From: Punica granatum
Lineage: Eukaryota; Streptophyta; Magnoliopsida; Myrtales; Lythraceae
Reading direction: 5' to 3'
Length of the DNA stretch: 64,000 bases
NCBI RefSeq assembly: GCF_007655135.1
Contig: NC_045133.1
Location: forward strand, 23,781,845-23,845,844
Each line of letters starts with the position of its first letter. The first letter of the stretch is position 1. A model generated the notes under the pieces. It was not told where the DNA came from, made no database searches, and worked only from the letters and a program-made list of their open reading frames with translations. The position numbers were made by a program, and so were the translations under genes. Of this stretch, positions 35,778 to 47,641 are shown piece by piece.

Positions 35778-36206
35778 ATGGGTAAAGGAAACGTGCCCTT
35801 CTCATGGGAGGACATGCCCGGGATCTCGAAGTCCGGGGCCAATCAAAAGCCGTACTCCCCTGCCGCCAATAAGCTGCCGCCACCTCCCTGCCCGCGGTCA
35901 CGGTTCACGAGGAAGCTTCCCTTCCATGAGATGCAGAACATCCCGCTTCCTCCTTGTGCATTTCAGCCTCCGCTGCCGGCGGCGCCTCCTCAGAGGAGCT
36001 CGTCGAAGAAGGGCGTGCAGAAGGACGATGACCCTTTCCTCGCAGCTTACCGGGAGTGCACGAAGAGCTCCAAGGAAGCTAATAAGTCATCGAAACACCA
36101 CGGTGCCCGGTCAGGTTTGAGGAAGCACGTGTCTTGCCTCTCGTGTAAGCGATCTTGCAGCGTGAGGGACGGTAATTTTGTAAGGATCTCTCACTCCGAT
36201 TCGTAG
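35778..36206 (+). CDS. DUF688-like small plant protein (142 aa)
   Basis: Single-exon frame from an ATG in the context CAAGAAATGGG to a TAG. The N-terminus VPFSWEDMPGISK is the hallmark opening of plant DUF688-type proteins (usual form VPFSWE.KPG.SK). It is followed by a proline-rich stretch (LPPPPCP, IPLPPCAFQPPLP) and a basic, Ser/Cys-rich tail with CLSCKRSCSVRD. No signal peptide or membrane segment is visible. The molecular function of the family is not known to me. Full-length DUF688 proteins are often longer, so this is a short member or the short subclass. The longer overlapping frame starting at 35650 is a shadow in another phase. The call rests on the N-terminal motif and composition. 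Confidence 0.8.
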   Translation: MGKGNVPFSWEDMPGISKSGANQKPYSPAANKLPPPPCPRSRFTRKLPFHEMQNIPLPPCAFQPPLPAAPPQRSSSKKGVQKDDDPFLAAYRECTKSSKEANKSSKHHGARSGLRKHVSCLSCKRSCSVRDGNFVRISHSDS

Positions 36207-38099
36207 TCATGGAGCGATAGGCATTGAGTCGGCGATCATAATAATTAGGATGGTGCTACTTTCAGTGATGTGTTTTGATTCATCATTTACGACTTGATGG
36301 TTGTGACGACAACAGAAGTGTGTAAATACAAGGTTCTCGAGAAAATCATTGCCGACCTATCTGATAGTTTGTATTTTTCAGTGGTACATGTGATTTTCTA
36401 TGGTTCGTGTGATATAATTTCATGGCTCTATAGCAATCATGCATCTTATATGGTCGATGATCTTCTCCTTCATCTTCCACGTAAATCCTAATAAACTCAC
36501 GACGAGGCAGAAAATGTAGTATATTGGTGCTACAAAATGTTTCATTGAAATTCTTGACATGCCTAAGCTTCCCAACTGAGCGAGTCAAGCCTGGCTTGCC
36601 AGTACTCGATTCGAATAGCTCCGGAGCCTAATCAAAATTTTAAGTAAATTACAGAATACCCTTAAAGATTAAGAAAACTTATTCCTGTATGACCGAAGCC
36701 CGTGAAAATATATGCCCCCCTTATGTAATCTATGCTCTTTCTAGATACCTGTGGGTTGGGCTTCTTCTAACAGTCTCAAGCAATGTTTTCAAACCAGGTC
36801 CACTGGACTCTTAACAGAGTCATGCGTCAATTGGTTTAATAACAGATTTGGTTATTTCTTATCTTCAATAAATTATAATAAATTCTAGGATTATTGAATT
36901 ATAATTTAGAATTCTTAATAAAGTCATCTACCGCAATTTACATTTGAATTTGAAAATGTCAATCACGTGACTGTTCGTATAGAAATTATAACAAATTAGT
37001 CGACCGATCTGCAGTATGTGTAGGCTACGGCAGAAAATTATTAGTTGAAATCCTTCGTTACTTTTTAATTTTCTCAAGCTTTTCTCTTCCTCGTTGATCA
37101 ACTCTTCTTATCTCAAGAGAGCTGGTTGGATACTTGTAACGTATTTATTTATGAAATTTTCTTCAGAATTTCTATACGATTGAAGTTTTATAAAAGTGGG
37201 CAATAAAAAAATTTTTGAAAGGTCATCTCGACTAAATTGGTTAGACCTTACTACTCCTTTTATAGTCTATATGTAGTTTAATATATTTAACATTTAATGA
37301 ATTCGAACGTGTCATCACCATATTAAGTCAAATGTCATTCATCAATTGGCTGGGATAAAAAGAGTCTCTGGATGTAATTATGTGAGGGCCTTCTTTGTCC
37401 TCCGTGGCACGATCTCGAGAGTCATTTTGATTTTTATATATTGTATATAAAGATTGCATATACAGATACATCATTAAACAATGTTTAAACTCTGCATTTG
37501 AATAATATTCAAGGTTATGATGCAAAAAATTATTTTACGAGAAATCAATTTGTAAAAATCAATTATTTTTTGCCACAATTTGTAAAAATCAATTATTTTG
37601 AAAAAGGATATATATCCTAATTTGTATGCATAGCAGGCATGATACAAAGTTTTGGCAAAACAAAAGGCTTTTCTTGGAGTACCGATGCCACCGCAACGGA
37701 TGGATCATTTGAGCAGATGGGTCGATCGGGTTTATCGACTTAGCTGGGTTTTCTATCTAACTGGTTTATAATTTGTTAAACCCGGTTCGGACAAGACAAT
37801 GGGTCATTGCGGGTCAAAAGGTACAATAGGCCATGCCGGGTTGGGTCTAAAAATACTGGTCTTCATATCATTATCAAGCCTACTCGAGCTTGAGCATGAT
37901 CCAGAAAAAAATTGAGACTAGATAATCTAACAAGTAACATCAAATTATCGATAGACCGACCATAAGTTGAACGGACTGAGATAACTAAATTAAAACCTGA
38001 TAGTTTCCTAATCTATGCTGCATTATCTAATTGCCCAAAATAATTTCAATTTTTCTTTTCTTTTTAAATTTTTTTTTCAAAAGTGAATAATTTACCAAC

Positions 38100-38285
38100 A
38101 TGAGTTGATTCAAGTGGTCCGACGCTTGTTCCGCTTAAATAAGTTCTCGGGTTCGAGTCCTTGTGATTGCAAAAAATTAACGCTAGGAGAACTTTACCTC
38201 TTAGTAGGTCGACCCGACTCAACTGAATTAGTCAAGACCCAATTGAGTTTTCGAATATCATGGTTCACACCGAAAAAAAAAAAAA
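38100..38285 (+). mobile_element. tRNA-derived SINE (family A), near full length
   Basis: Head TGAGTTGATTCAAGTGGTCC (A-box region), B box GGGTTCGAGTCC, then TAGTAGGTCGACCCGACTC, GAATTAGTCAAGACCC, and a tail TGGTTCACACCG followed by a run of A. Best-preserved copy of a family found at several sites here. It lies about 240 bp before the unrecognised gene at 38522, in the same direction. Confidence 0.8.
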
Positions 38286-38442
38286 TTGAATCTTTTGAAA
38301 ATATTTATAATATCTTTTGACAGCTAACTATATCTATTTTCCTATCACAGTAGAAGAAATTTATGAGATAGCCGTTTTTTTCTTCAATTTCAGTTTCCTG
38401 TTTTCTGTTTTCCTTGCCAGTTTTAATACTCTTATTTATTCA

Positions 38443-38456
38443 CGTTTATATATATC
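38443..38456 (+). promoter_or_regulatory. TATA-like run before the 38.5-kb gene
   Basis: TTTATATATATCG about 70 bp before the preferred start codon at 38522. The position suits a TATA box only if the leader is short. Inference from position and composition. Confidence 0.3.
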
Positions 38457-38521
38457 GTCTATTACCCTCTGATCTCCGTATTGATCAAATCCCCCTGCAT
38501 CACCTTAACCCCCTAAATTTC

Positions 38522-39034
38522 ATGCGGAAACGCAACATGATGCAAGATTCCAGTTCGAGCTACTCCTCTGGCGAGGACCACATGCCGATCAGGCAGCTTC
38601 TACTAAGAAACCGTCGCAGACACTCGACGATTTACTGCCCCACATCATCGTGTTCCGATAATTTTGACGGCCACTGTGAATTGGATACGGGAGAATTCAG
38701 TAGAACTTCCGGGGAATACTGGGACGACGCGGACGATGCTTGCTCATCCAACGCTTATACTTTTGTCCATTTAAAAAGGGAAGCTGCTGCTATGGAAGCA
38801 CATTCGAAGTATAGAGGCAACGAAGAGGCTCAAAAGGGCCGGAAAATTCCGACTGAGGTGATGGATACTGCCGGTTACAATGCAGGTGAAAGTGGGAAAC
38901 ATTCGACTACAGCAGCAGAAAGGCAGATTAAGGACCTTAGGGATCGGATGAGCAAGGCCGAAGACGAACTTCAGGTGCTTTTTCGCAGAAGAGGAAAGAC
39001 GTATATGAGATTTGAAGCACTTTCAAAAGCTTGA
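38522..39034 (+). CDS. Uncharacterised plant protein (170 aa), C-terminal coiled coil
   Basis: Open frame that could start at 38414, but I prefer the ATG at 38522 (MRKRNMMQ) because the upstream codons overlap a TATA-like run (38443-38456) and look like leader. A second candidate start is 38537. The N-terminal half is Ser/Asp-rich (SSSSYSSGEDHMPIRQLLLRNRRRH, shortened: Ser-rich then a basic RNRRRH patch). The middle has acidic EYWDDADDAC. The last ~40 residues (from about AAERQIKDLRDRMSK to the RRRGKTYMRFEAL end) form a heptad-like coiled coil. I do not recognise the family. Codon use is more balanced than the flanking AT-rich DNA, which supports real coding. A SINE lies about 240 bp upstream in the same direction. 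It could also be the last exon of a longer gene, but I found no convincing upstream exon. Confidence 0.6.
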   Translation: MRKRNMMQDSSSSYSSGEDHMPIRQLLLRNRRRHSTIYCPTSSCSDNFDGHCELDTGEFSRTSGEYWDDADDACSSNAYTFVHLKREAAAMEAHSKYRGNEEAQKGRKIPTEVMDTAGYNAGESGKHSTTAAERQIKDLRDRMSKAEDELQVLFRRRGKTYMRFEALSKA

Positions 39035-40285
39035 TCGATCTAGGACTCTGTGTCTGAACCTTTGAAGTCATTTATTTACCTTTTCCAACTTTAGTTTCGG
39101 TTTCGATTGAACTTCTGGTTATGCTATTGTTGATTCGGCTTACGCAAGTTATTGAATGCAAAACTGGGAATGCGGAGATTTGCTTCGGCGATAATAATAG
39201 CTTTATGATTAACTGCCACTGATTAACGAGAAGGAAATCTTAATAAGCTGATCAAGGCGCATCAACCGGATTTTATGATAACTGATACAATGTCAGGTGG
39301 TAAGAAATTGAAAGTTTCTTTAATTTATTTTGGAACGATCGAAGTACCAAACAAATTCTCCCATAGAACTTCGAAACATATCTATCTAGACTTATGGTTA
39401 TAATCCTGATCGTGTATCCGATGACTCTTGAACCGGTAAACATCACTAGCAAATATCTGAAAGATCTAATTTTTGCAATGTCGTTGATTCTAGCGCTACT
39501 TGTTAATCGGATTATGCATTAGTTCTTGATTCAACTCACTTGGTACTTAAGTGCAAGCTCACCGTGATAGGATGTATGCCTCTTTTGCCGGCCTTCTGGA
39601 AAGGAGATCATAACAAAATTATTCTATACGATTTCAAAATCTTAACACCATCAAGCCTAAACATTCAAAGACTAAATAAAGTCTTCACCATACGAACCGG
39701 CTGGATTAAATCGTTCAAACAGAAGTTATATCCTCGCTTTTCTCTTTTTCTTTGCATAATTGTTGTGTTCCTTCTTCTTTTATCTACCGGTATGAAAGTT
39801 ATTTTTTTTTAACGAAATTGAACAAATTGGAGGTGAAAATATTTATAAATTAAATTTTACATGATTTTGCTTAAAACAATAAGTAAATACATGCATAAAA
39901 AATAAAACATAGTATACATTTAAATATTATTATATATTCGTTTTCGATTCTGGTTTCAATTTCGGGTATTTGTCAATTGGAATCAGAATTAAAATAAGAA
40001 AAAAACCTATTTTTATCAATTCCTTGTTCTAATATCCAAAACTTACTCATTTTTTATTGAAAGCTACATGGAACCTCTACTATTCTGAGCAAAGCTACAT
40101 GGAACCTACCGGTTAGAGATTTTTCGGTGATTTTACCACCACATTCACATTATTGTTGGGAATGACCATTTAAAATTTCCTCGGTTTCAATCAGTTCTGA
40201 ACCTACCCTACCCATGCACACTTCTGGTGAGTTACCCACAAAATTTGTGAGTCTATTAAAAGACAAGAATCTAAATAATGAAGAT

Positions 40286-40517
40286 GAGCCGTTTGGATTC
40301 AGAGTTAAAGTTACTTTGATTTTGATTTTGATTGTGAAAAATGACAAATGAGATGTGATTATAAATTTGACTTGGGAAACGTGTGTTTTTGTTGTGTAGT
40401 GTGTTGAGTTAAAGTTAAAATTTTTGAATTGAGAAATGTGTATTTTTGTTATGTAGTGTGTTGAGTTAAAATTAAAATTAAAGTTAAAATCGGAAATCTT
40501 CGAATCCAAACGGGGCA
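40286..40517. mobile_element. Tourist-like MITE, GTTAAAG family, copy 3
   Basis: Nearly the same sequence and orientation as copy 1 (GCCGTTTGGATTCAGAGTT, GTGTAGTGTGTTGAG), ending ATCCAAACGGGGC. No clear target duplication. Confidence 0.8.
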
Positions 40518-40662
40518 AAAAATCTCATTGACGGATATTGCATTTAAAATCTCTTCATTGTATACGAGACCTAGCACATATATTGCTGCATTAGATTTTT
40601 TCTTTTCTTTTCTTGGGGCGTATCATGATATTTGGCAGCACAATACTTGGAAGCACGATAGT

Positions 40663-40790
40663 CCCCGACTAATTCAGTTTTAGCTGGATTAGCTCACTAA
40701 TATGGTTTTTATCCATTTGCAAGACTTGAATAAAAAATCTTATTTAAGTGATACAAAATAGTGAACTGTTTCAAAATATCCATATTGATA
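40663..40790 (-). mobile_element. SINE family A copy, diverged
   Basis: Minus strand: CACTTAAATAAGATTTTTTA, ATTCAAGTCTTGCAAATGG, AGCTAATCCAGCTAAAACTG, AATTAGTCGGGGAC. Confidence 0.55.
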
Positions 40791-42138
40791 GATTTTTTTT
40801 CTCAAATACGGATTGTTAACTTGAAAAATTGGCCACCCATGGGAGCAAATCTTGGGATTCTCTCTTCTTTTGGCGCATGGGGGACCGTGAGGAAAAAAAA
40901 TGAAATTTAAAGCCAAAAGAAAGAGAAAATTAGTGTTGGTCACACTGACCACAATCATTTTGCTAACAGAAATGACAACATGATTCGCTATCATTAAGGA
41001 AACAAAGATGATTTTCGTATAATAATTAAAGTGACTTTAGTGGTTCCCTTAGGGGAAAAACGTGTCTTTTTTGATCATTGGCATTTACGAAACATGTACA
41101 GTGAAATAGCATTGTCATCTCAAAATAATGCTGTTTGGAGATATTTAAAATTGAGAAAACTCTACGATACAATAAAAAATAATTTTGTGACACATTAGAA
41201 AAAATATTAAAATTCTAAGTGCAAGTTTTTCAAAATACGAATAATTTATTAAAAATTTAAGTAAAAGTCTATGAAATCTATATAAGTTACCTCGATTAGG
41301 TAATTTGTTTTATACTCATCACGTGGGTTTTATATGAAAGTAAATTAAAGAGCAGATCAGAGGAATTCATTTCAATATCAATTCCATGTTAAGTCCTAGT
41401 TTTCAATTCAAAAGAAATACCCGATTAGAAACTTCTCATGAACATCATCAAATTCTGCGGTAAATCATTAATTTTCCAGCCTTCTGTTATCCATGACCAG
41501 ACAAGTAGCATACACAACTACATACCTCGCAGTGTCCTCAACCCGAATAAAACCTTATACCTTCGATTACGTCTTCAGAATAATAATTGTATGATTTGCT
41601 AGTACTTGATGGTGAAGAACGATCCTTTGTCATTTTCTTAACAAACTATTTCCAGCTAGTATTTTATCCCCGAATGGTTCTACTTCATTCTGCTTTTCTT
41701 ATCAATCAGAACACGCAATAAAATGATAGATCGAACATTCAATTTTTCTAACTGACATTGATTAGAAGTTAACTGTCGATGAATGTAGATCGAGCTGCAA
41801 GATGTCATACATCTATTTTTGCAATTAAGAACATGACATATGCTCGTATTATTATGGATTTTAAGGAAGCTGTAATTGAAAATCTCTTATTGCGAAATGT
41901 ACCCAAAAACACAAAATTCCCCCAAGTAAACACAGCTCTTCGTTTACCATTCATCATCCACTCCCCAATCCCATAAAACACCAGCCAAACATTGACAACT
42001 TTGACAACAGATTCAAGAGTTGAACATCATTTGCTTAAATAGACAGAGAATTTTAACCATATATATATATATATATTAATTACTTCTTGAGCTTAATTAT
42101 AGTTGATTAATGACCATAGCGTATTTTCCTTTTGATGA

Positions 42139-42504
42139 TCAGTCCTCAACTACAAATGCTCCGGTACTCTTCATATTACCTTTCCTCCGTCGGGCCATGC
42201 TGGTCACGCTGCCAGCACTGCTATCTCGCGGGAGATTCCCGTCATTGTAGATCAGCGGCAGATCGTTCCCTTCATCCCCAAAGTCATCCTTGGTGGCGAT
42301 GCGAATGCAGGAACACCGCTCGAGGGATGCAAAAAAAGCACTCGAGACACCATTCATGAGCCATGCAGCGACCCCGTCAAGCCTGCTGCAGCCCGGTGAG
42401 CTGCCACTACGGACCTTAGGGCTAGTGCCGTTGCTGCCTGCCGGCGGGTTCGATCTTAAGGTGAAGAGACCGGTGCAGCTACCTGAGGTTGTGGTAGCAG
42501 CCAT
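42139..42504 (-). CDS. Uncharacterised small plant protein (121 aa)
   Basis: Single-exon frame on the minus strand. The start at 42504 ([14 protein letters not shown]) is preferred over the in-frame ATG at 42567, because the extra 21 residues are a Ser-Leu repeat translated from a (GA/CT)n tract that is better read as 5' UTR. The protein is Gly/Ser/Pro-rich at first ([10 protein letters not shown]). It then has a patch [15 protein letters not shown], an acidic NDLPLIYND, and ends with a basic RRRKGNMKS followed by TGAFVVED. No signal peptide or membrane span. The GC-rich coding stretch stands out from AT-rich flanks. I do not recognise a characterised function. It looks like one of the short plant-specific unknowns. 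Confidence 0.7.
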   Translation of the reverse strand: MAATTTSGSCTGLFTLRSNPPAGSNGTSPKVRSGSSPGCSRLDGVAAWLMNGVSSAFFASLERCSCIRIATKDDFGDEGNDLPLIYNDGNLPRDSSAGSVTSMARRRKGNMKSTGAFVVED

Positions 42505-42513
42505 TTGATTGAT

Positions 42514-42515
<2 letters not shown>

Positions 42516-42549
<34 letters not shown>
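42516..42549. repeat. (GA)n microsatellite just upstream of the 42.1-kb gene
   Basis: GA/CT dinucleotide tract 12 bp before the chosen start codon, on the 5' UTR side of the minus-strand gene. Confidence 0.9.
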
Positions 42550-42552
<3 letters not shown>

Positions 42553-43387
42553 AGGTTGAGATGTCAAGGGAGAGGTGTCATCTTTGCTTATGGCTTTAGT
42601 GCTATTGGTAAGAGATCTCCATCTAATTTATGTGTTTTAAACATTATCCCTTAGAAGTTATAGACCTTCCTCATATAGACATATATGTACGTAATTTACA
42701 TACACACATGCCTATGCTCTAACTACTTATTGATCTATCTTATCGACCATCGACGCATATACCATACTACAATCTAACAACTCATTTATTTGTCTTATAT
42801 ATAATATTCATATGAGGGAAGTCCGACACTCAATCTGCTCGTATCAGTGTATTATTTGGAGTACTTCTAAAATCCTACTGAACGTAGGATTTAACCTCCG
42901 GTAGGACGCTTGTAAAAACGTGTGCAATTATAGGAGACTTTACAAAGACTTAGTTACGAGTATTATGTAAATAACAAGGTACCTTAGTTTTCAACAGGAC
43001 ATTACAAGATTTGATACATAAAGTGCTATATCTTGCTAAATAGGAGTTTTTATTTTTTCGGAAAATATTCAACAAGTGGACAACCACTTGTAATGATCCT
43101 TGACAATTTTCTGCGACATGGAAAGCAAAAGCCGCCTTTGTTGGCATCACTGCAAACTAATAGTTGCATGTAGACATCGTAGAGTCTAGATCACTGAGGT
43201 ATTTATTGCTATGCCTAACCTAAGTTTTAAGAAAATCTTAATCGACATCCTGAATTCATATATGATGAGAAAAAAACGATATATTTCTTTTTTCCATTTT
43301 CTATTGCTTTGATGCAATACACCCGCATATTGAACAATAAGTCAGTTCGTTTATTCCGGTGTGATTCTACTTATACTTTCCTATACC

Positions 43388-43525
43388 ACGAAGCGCGATA
43401 GCATACGTTCACCTAACAACTTAAAGATTCCAAGATCAATTCTCGTGATAGAACTAACCGTTAAGATTTTTATTTCTTTATTTTAGGCAACGAACCTCGT
43501 CCTTTGTAATTGAAAAAGAAAAATG
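43388..43525 (+). mobile_element. SINE family B copy
   Basis: GATAGCATACGTTCACC at the head and GGCAACGAACCTCG followed by TCCTTTGTAATTGAAAAAG at the tail. The middle is diverged. Confidence 0.5.
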
Positions 43526-45230
43526 GAAAAATTTATTGTGAGATTCTTTTCAAAGGGTGGTGGGGTAGAGGATAATATCCCATGATCATAAGGAATTATG
43601 TCTAATAGCTCAAAATGTTTCCATGTTCTTTGAAAATAATTATTGCGTAATTTGTACTTAGATTCCACCATGTAAGCATTATTTGGAGCAAATATTAATA
43701 AGAAGAAAAATTCCAAGCCTACGCGCATAAGCAAAATTTTGTTTTTGTTTTGTAAGTAGATTATCAATTTCGTTATTAAAGATAAGAGTATTATTACAAA
43801 ATACACACGAGTGTTGTAAAATAAACATAAGTGTATTATCGGAAGAAGTCATTGAACAAAAAATTAATGGAGACCATGGCATAGTTTAACGTGAAATATA
43901 GGGAATTAGGAATAATGATACCCAAAGTTGGAAGCGTGTCTAACGTGTAATCATTGTTGCACAATGGGATGATACCCCATTCCCCCTCATCACACTTTGT
44001 CAATTTGGGTCTGCCCGTCATAGAATTTAATTATTAATATTGCAATATTGTTGTATGGACAAAATTTTCCAATTTAAATTTAACAACAAAAATATAGTCA
44101 ATTAATATGATTTTTCCTTTCAGTCAATTACCGTAGTATTTTTCATTTTCTTTAAAGTAAATTGTGTAAGCCTCCCATAAGACACCTCCATCCTGCATAC
44201 ACCATCTCTAATTGAGGAAATTCTATGGTACGCCAGTATCGTATCCATGCCCTTTGCCTGTCGCTGGATCGTCCTAGAGAGAGAAAAATAAGAAGAGAGA
44301 AGGAGGCGATCCAACGGTAAGAGAGGGCACAGGAACAACACTGAAGAAGTGCCCATCTAATTATGGCCAAACAACACATCATAGGATGATGATCTATCCA
44401 TAGATTACGGATTTAATCATCACTTTTCTACTGATATATGGAGTTATTTTATTCGGCAAAAGGTTTCGTCGTGTCGATATGTAGATACGATTGCTTCTAC
44501 ACGATCAAAACAACATTTGAGGAGGGTGTCCAACAGGTCTGGACATGATCACGAGATACAAAATTTCCGCGATGCTGAAGAAAGTGTCTGTGGCTTCTGC
44601 AGACAACATACATAATTAAGAATTAATCAAATGAGCTTCTTTGATTTCTGTTACTTCCAAAGTCCACCAAAGAGAAAGCAGCGATTCATACAAAACAAAT
44701 GAATCAATATAGGTACGACAATGTCCCGTATGTAGTGTTCCCGATACATTTATCCAAACATATAATTCACGGTCTACTTCTCAAGTACCCAAAACCTGAG
44801 TTTTCCTCTTCTTCTGGAAGAACTCGGGAAGTAAAGAGTATCACCTTTGTAACAAAAGCCAAATGGTATTTTGCTCTGGCAAGGACGATAATCATCAAAT
44901 ACAAGCTCCTGTACAGATTCCCATTTCAGAGAAACTCCGAAGCATTGGGGATCATAAGATATGGATGATCCCTTCTTTCACACTGCTAACTTGCCCATGT
45001 TTGAAAGCTAGGTTGGTCACTGAAAATTGAGACCTTCCATTACTCTGTGATGAAAAGGTCACGGTTGGAGTTTTTGCCTTTTAAGTCCCCAAAACTAGGG
45101 GAACATGAGAGTGCAATAAGTCAGAATCAAGGCAAAACCTGAGGGAAGGCCTCTACGATGCTTGACTCAAAGTACGGCTTCATTCCATAGAAACTACCAG
45201 AAGTGGTTGCTTCACTGTCCACCATTTCGT

Positions 45231-47641
45231 TCATGAATTCCTCTTTTCTTGGCCATCTGAAACTGACTTGGATCTAATGGGCATAGAGACATCTATGTCA
45301 TCCTCCAGATCACTGAAGGAAATATCCTCTTCGATTCCCATGGATGCAACGGCTCCACTGAACCCAACTAGATCTGAATATTCTTCCTCTGGCCAGTCGT
45401 CGTCGTCATCATCATCATCAAAACTTTGAACTGGCATTCTAGGTGAATCCTTATTCTTTGTGTCAACAACAGTATTTTCTCCAGTCACAGATTTGTCAAC
45501 AGTCTGTGTCTCCAAACTTGCAGTGGGGTGCTCCTCAATCTCAGTATGCATCAATGTGGAAGATCTTTCGGGTTCAAACGCAGAGGACCTAAACGGAACG
45601 CTTCGAGCAGTAAAGTAATTGGGTGAACCGGGGTAGGCTTCATCCTGCTGCATATCATCACGTTCATATTCATTGAAATGGTATGTGCTTATTTCTGGCC
45701 AGTCAAATTCTGGCTTTGTCTGCTCTTTCAGTTCCTTCATCCACATTGCTCTGGCTTCCATAACCTGTAAGCGATTGGTTTCGCAACAACTAGGTTGTCA
45801 AACCACTGCCTTATCATAATCCAATAAACTTGCATTGAAAAATCTAGGAGTGCCTTCAAGATCAAGTTATGACTTAGATAATCATCATCAATTCCACTTC
45901 TATCAGAGTAAAAAGAGTTTCTAGGTTTTGATTTTAAAACAGTTGCTGATGTGAAACAAGCTCATACCCGAGATGCTAAGAGATTTCACAAGAATAACGA
46001 ACTAAAAAAACCAAGGAAATCGACTGCCTTCATCAACCGAGAGGAGGTCAAACATGCTTCAACACAGAACTTTAAGAAAAAAGGAGGTACTTCACCTGAG
46101 GCGTTGACAAGATATCCGCGTTATGTTTTTCGAGTCTTGAATGCAGAAGCACAAAGTAGACTTTCCAAAAGTAACTCTCGCTCATATGGCATGGGCAAAG
46201 TTCAATTCTCAGGGCCCGTAATCTCAGTGCAAGGTTCTCAATAGCCCGGGCGTGTTGTTGCTGGGCATCCGACATTTTAAAGTCTAAGCACAAATGAGCA
46301 AAACAGAGAAACCATTAATCAGAATGGGAAGTTATAACCGATTGGCTGCACAAAGCAAGTGAATGAATACAGAATTAAGTTAGCACTTCTTATTGAATGC
46401 TTGGACTTATGCTTTTCTCCTAAATTCCCATTGCCATCTATGCAGTCAAAAACATGCGCGCACTATCATAAAGCAGCCATCATTTCGCCATCGATCATCC
46501 AAAGGATTAATTTACAAATATCCTTGGGCATTGGGATGCTTTTACTTAATTATTTTAAGGAGACATAGTAACAAAATGATGAAATACATAAATGGACCAT
46601 TTCCGAGGACAACAAAAGAAGTATCAGAAGGGGCATGGAAGTAGCTGCGCTTCCTGGAAATGACACTGCTCGCTGAAAGTGGAACGAAATTTTACACAAT
46701 GCTCATTTTGAAAACTCACAGCAACATAATACAGCTTAAAAGAAATATGATTAAGGCAATCCCTAACTCAACCTTAAGGAAGTACGAGCAATCATCTCAA
46801 ACCTGCGCAAGAATTATATTAAGCATTCCCAGAGTCACAACTTCTTACAACCGAAATTTAAACAGACTACAACTGCCTAAGTAGAGCTGCTGCTTAGATT
46901 TCCAATGCACAGGTAATAGCATTGGTTCAATAATGTCATGAAATGTCGGGAATCTCCAATTAATTGAATGCGCAGCACGGGAAATGACATTGAATAAGCA
47001 TCCTTACCATCCAAATCGTCTTCGGCATCGAGAGGGAAATCAAGCCAAGTCTCCGGATGCATCGCTATATTCCTGGCGAAGGCCAAAACCTCATCGGTAA
47101 CCCCAATCAGCTCCACTTCCTCAAACTCCTCCTCCTCTTCTCCGTACTCGCCTTCCGATTCGATCGGTTCCAACCCCACATCCATTTCCCTGGACCTCAC
47201 CTCCTTGGCTGCCTCTTCCATCGGCTCCCTCCCTTCGGAGCTGGAATTGGAGCGGCGGCCGGGTGTCCCGAACCGATCCCACTCGCTGATTCCCGGATCG
47301 GAGTGGGAGGGCGTGGTGGGCTGAGAGGGAGGTGGGGCGAGGAAATTGGCCACTCCCCACAGCTGGCGTGTAAGCGTCTGCGTCAGCTCGTTTAGGTCTT
47401 CCTTAACGCCGCGCGATTGCCACTCCTCAGCTGATTCGCCCTCGATATGGTTGCCACTTCGATCTCGATCGAGACTGCCATGACAGTCGGTGGGGCTGGG
47501 AGGTGCGGGGTCGTTTTCCCTTCTCTCTTCTCCTCTCCAATCTTCTCCTTCCTCGTCACCGCCATCGTCGCCGTCTCCGGCATCGGCGCCGTCCTCGTCG
47601 AGCCGGAGGGAGTCGGCGAGCGAACGCGCCAACCACGCCAT
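45231..47641 (-). CDS. BSD-domain protein, three exons (451 aa)
   Basis: Exons on the minus strand: 47641-47008, 46283-46096, 45764-45231. They join in phase with GT-AG borders (intron 1 opens GTAAGG, acceptor TTAG; intron 2 opens GTGAAG, acceptor CAG). The opening MAWLARSLADSLRLDE and the later GVKEDLNELTQTLTRQLWG with VANFLAPPP match plant BSD proteins. The BSD domain lies around residues 212-290. Its signature aromatic pair FW (250-251) and following YF sit in SESYFWKVYFVLLHSRL. BSD domains are found in TFIIH p62 and synapse-associated proteins; the exact role of this plant clade is not established. The C-terminal part is acidic, with an Asp8 run followed by WPEEEYSDLVGF and a phospho-site-like Ser/Asp tail. 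The N-terminal part is rich in Asp/Glu/Gly. The gene looks intact. Confidence 0.93.

Noticed and set aside
38148..38162. tRNA-like GGGTTCGAGTCC as a possible tRNA gene
   Set aside because: No acceptor or anticodon stems can be folded around it; it is the B box of a SINE.
44699..44968. 89-codon plus-strand frame
   Set aside because: Lies antisense to the probable 3' UTR of the BSD gene, with no homology I recognise.
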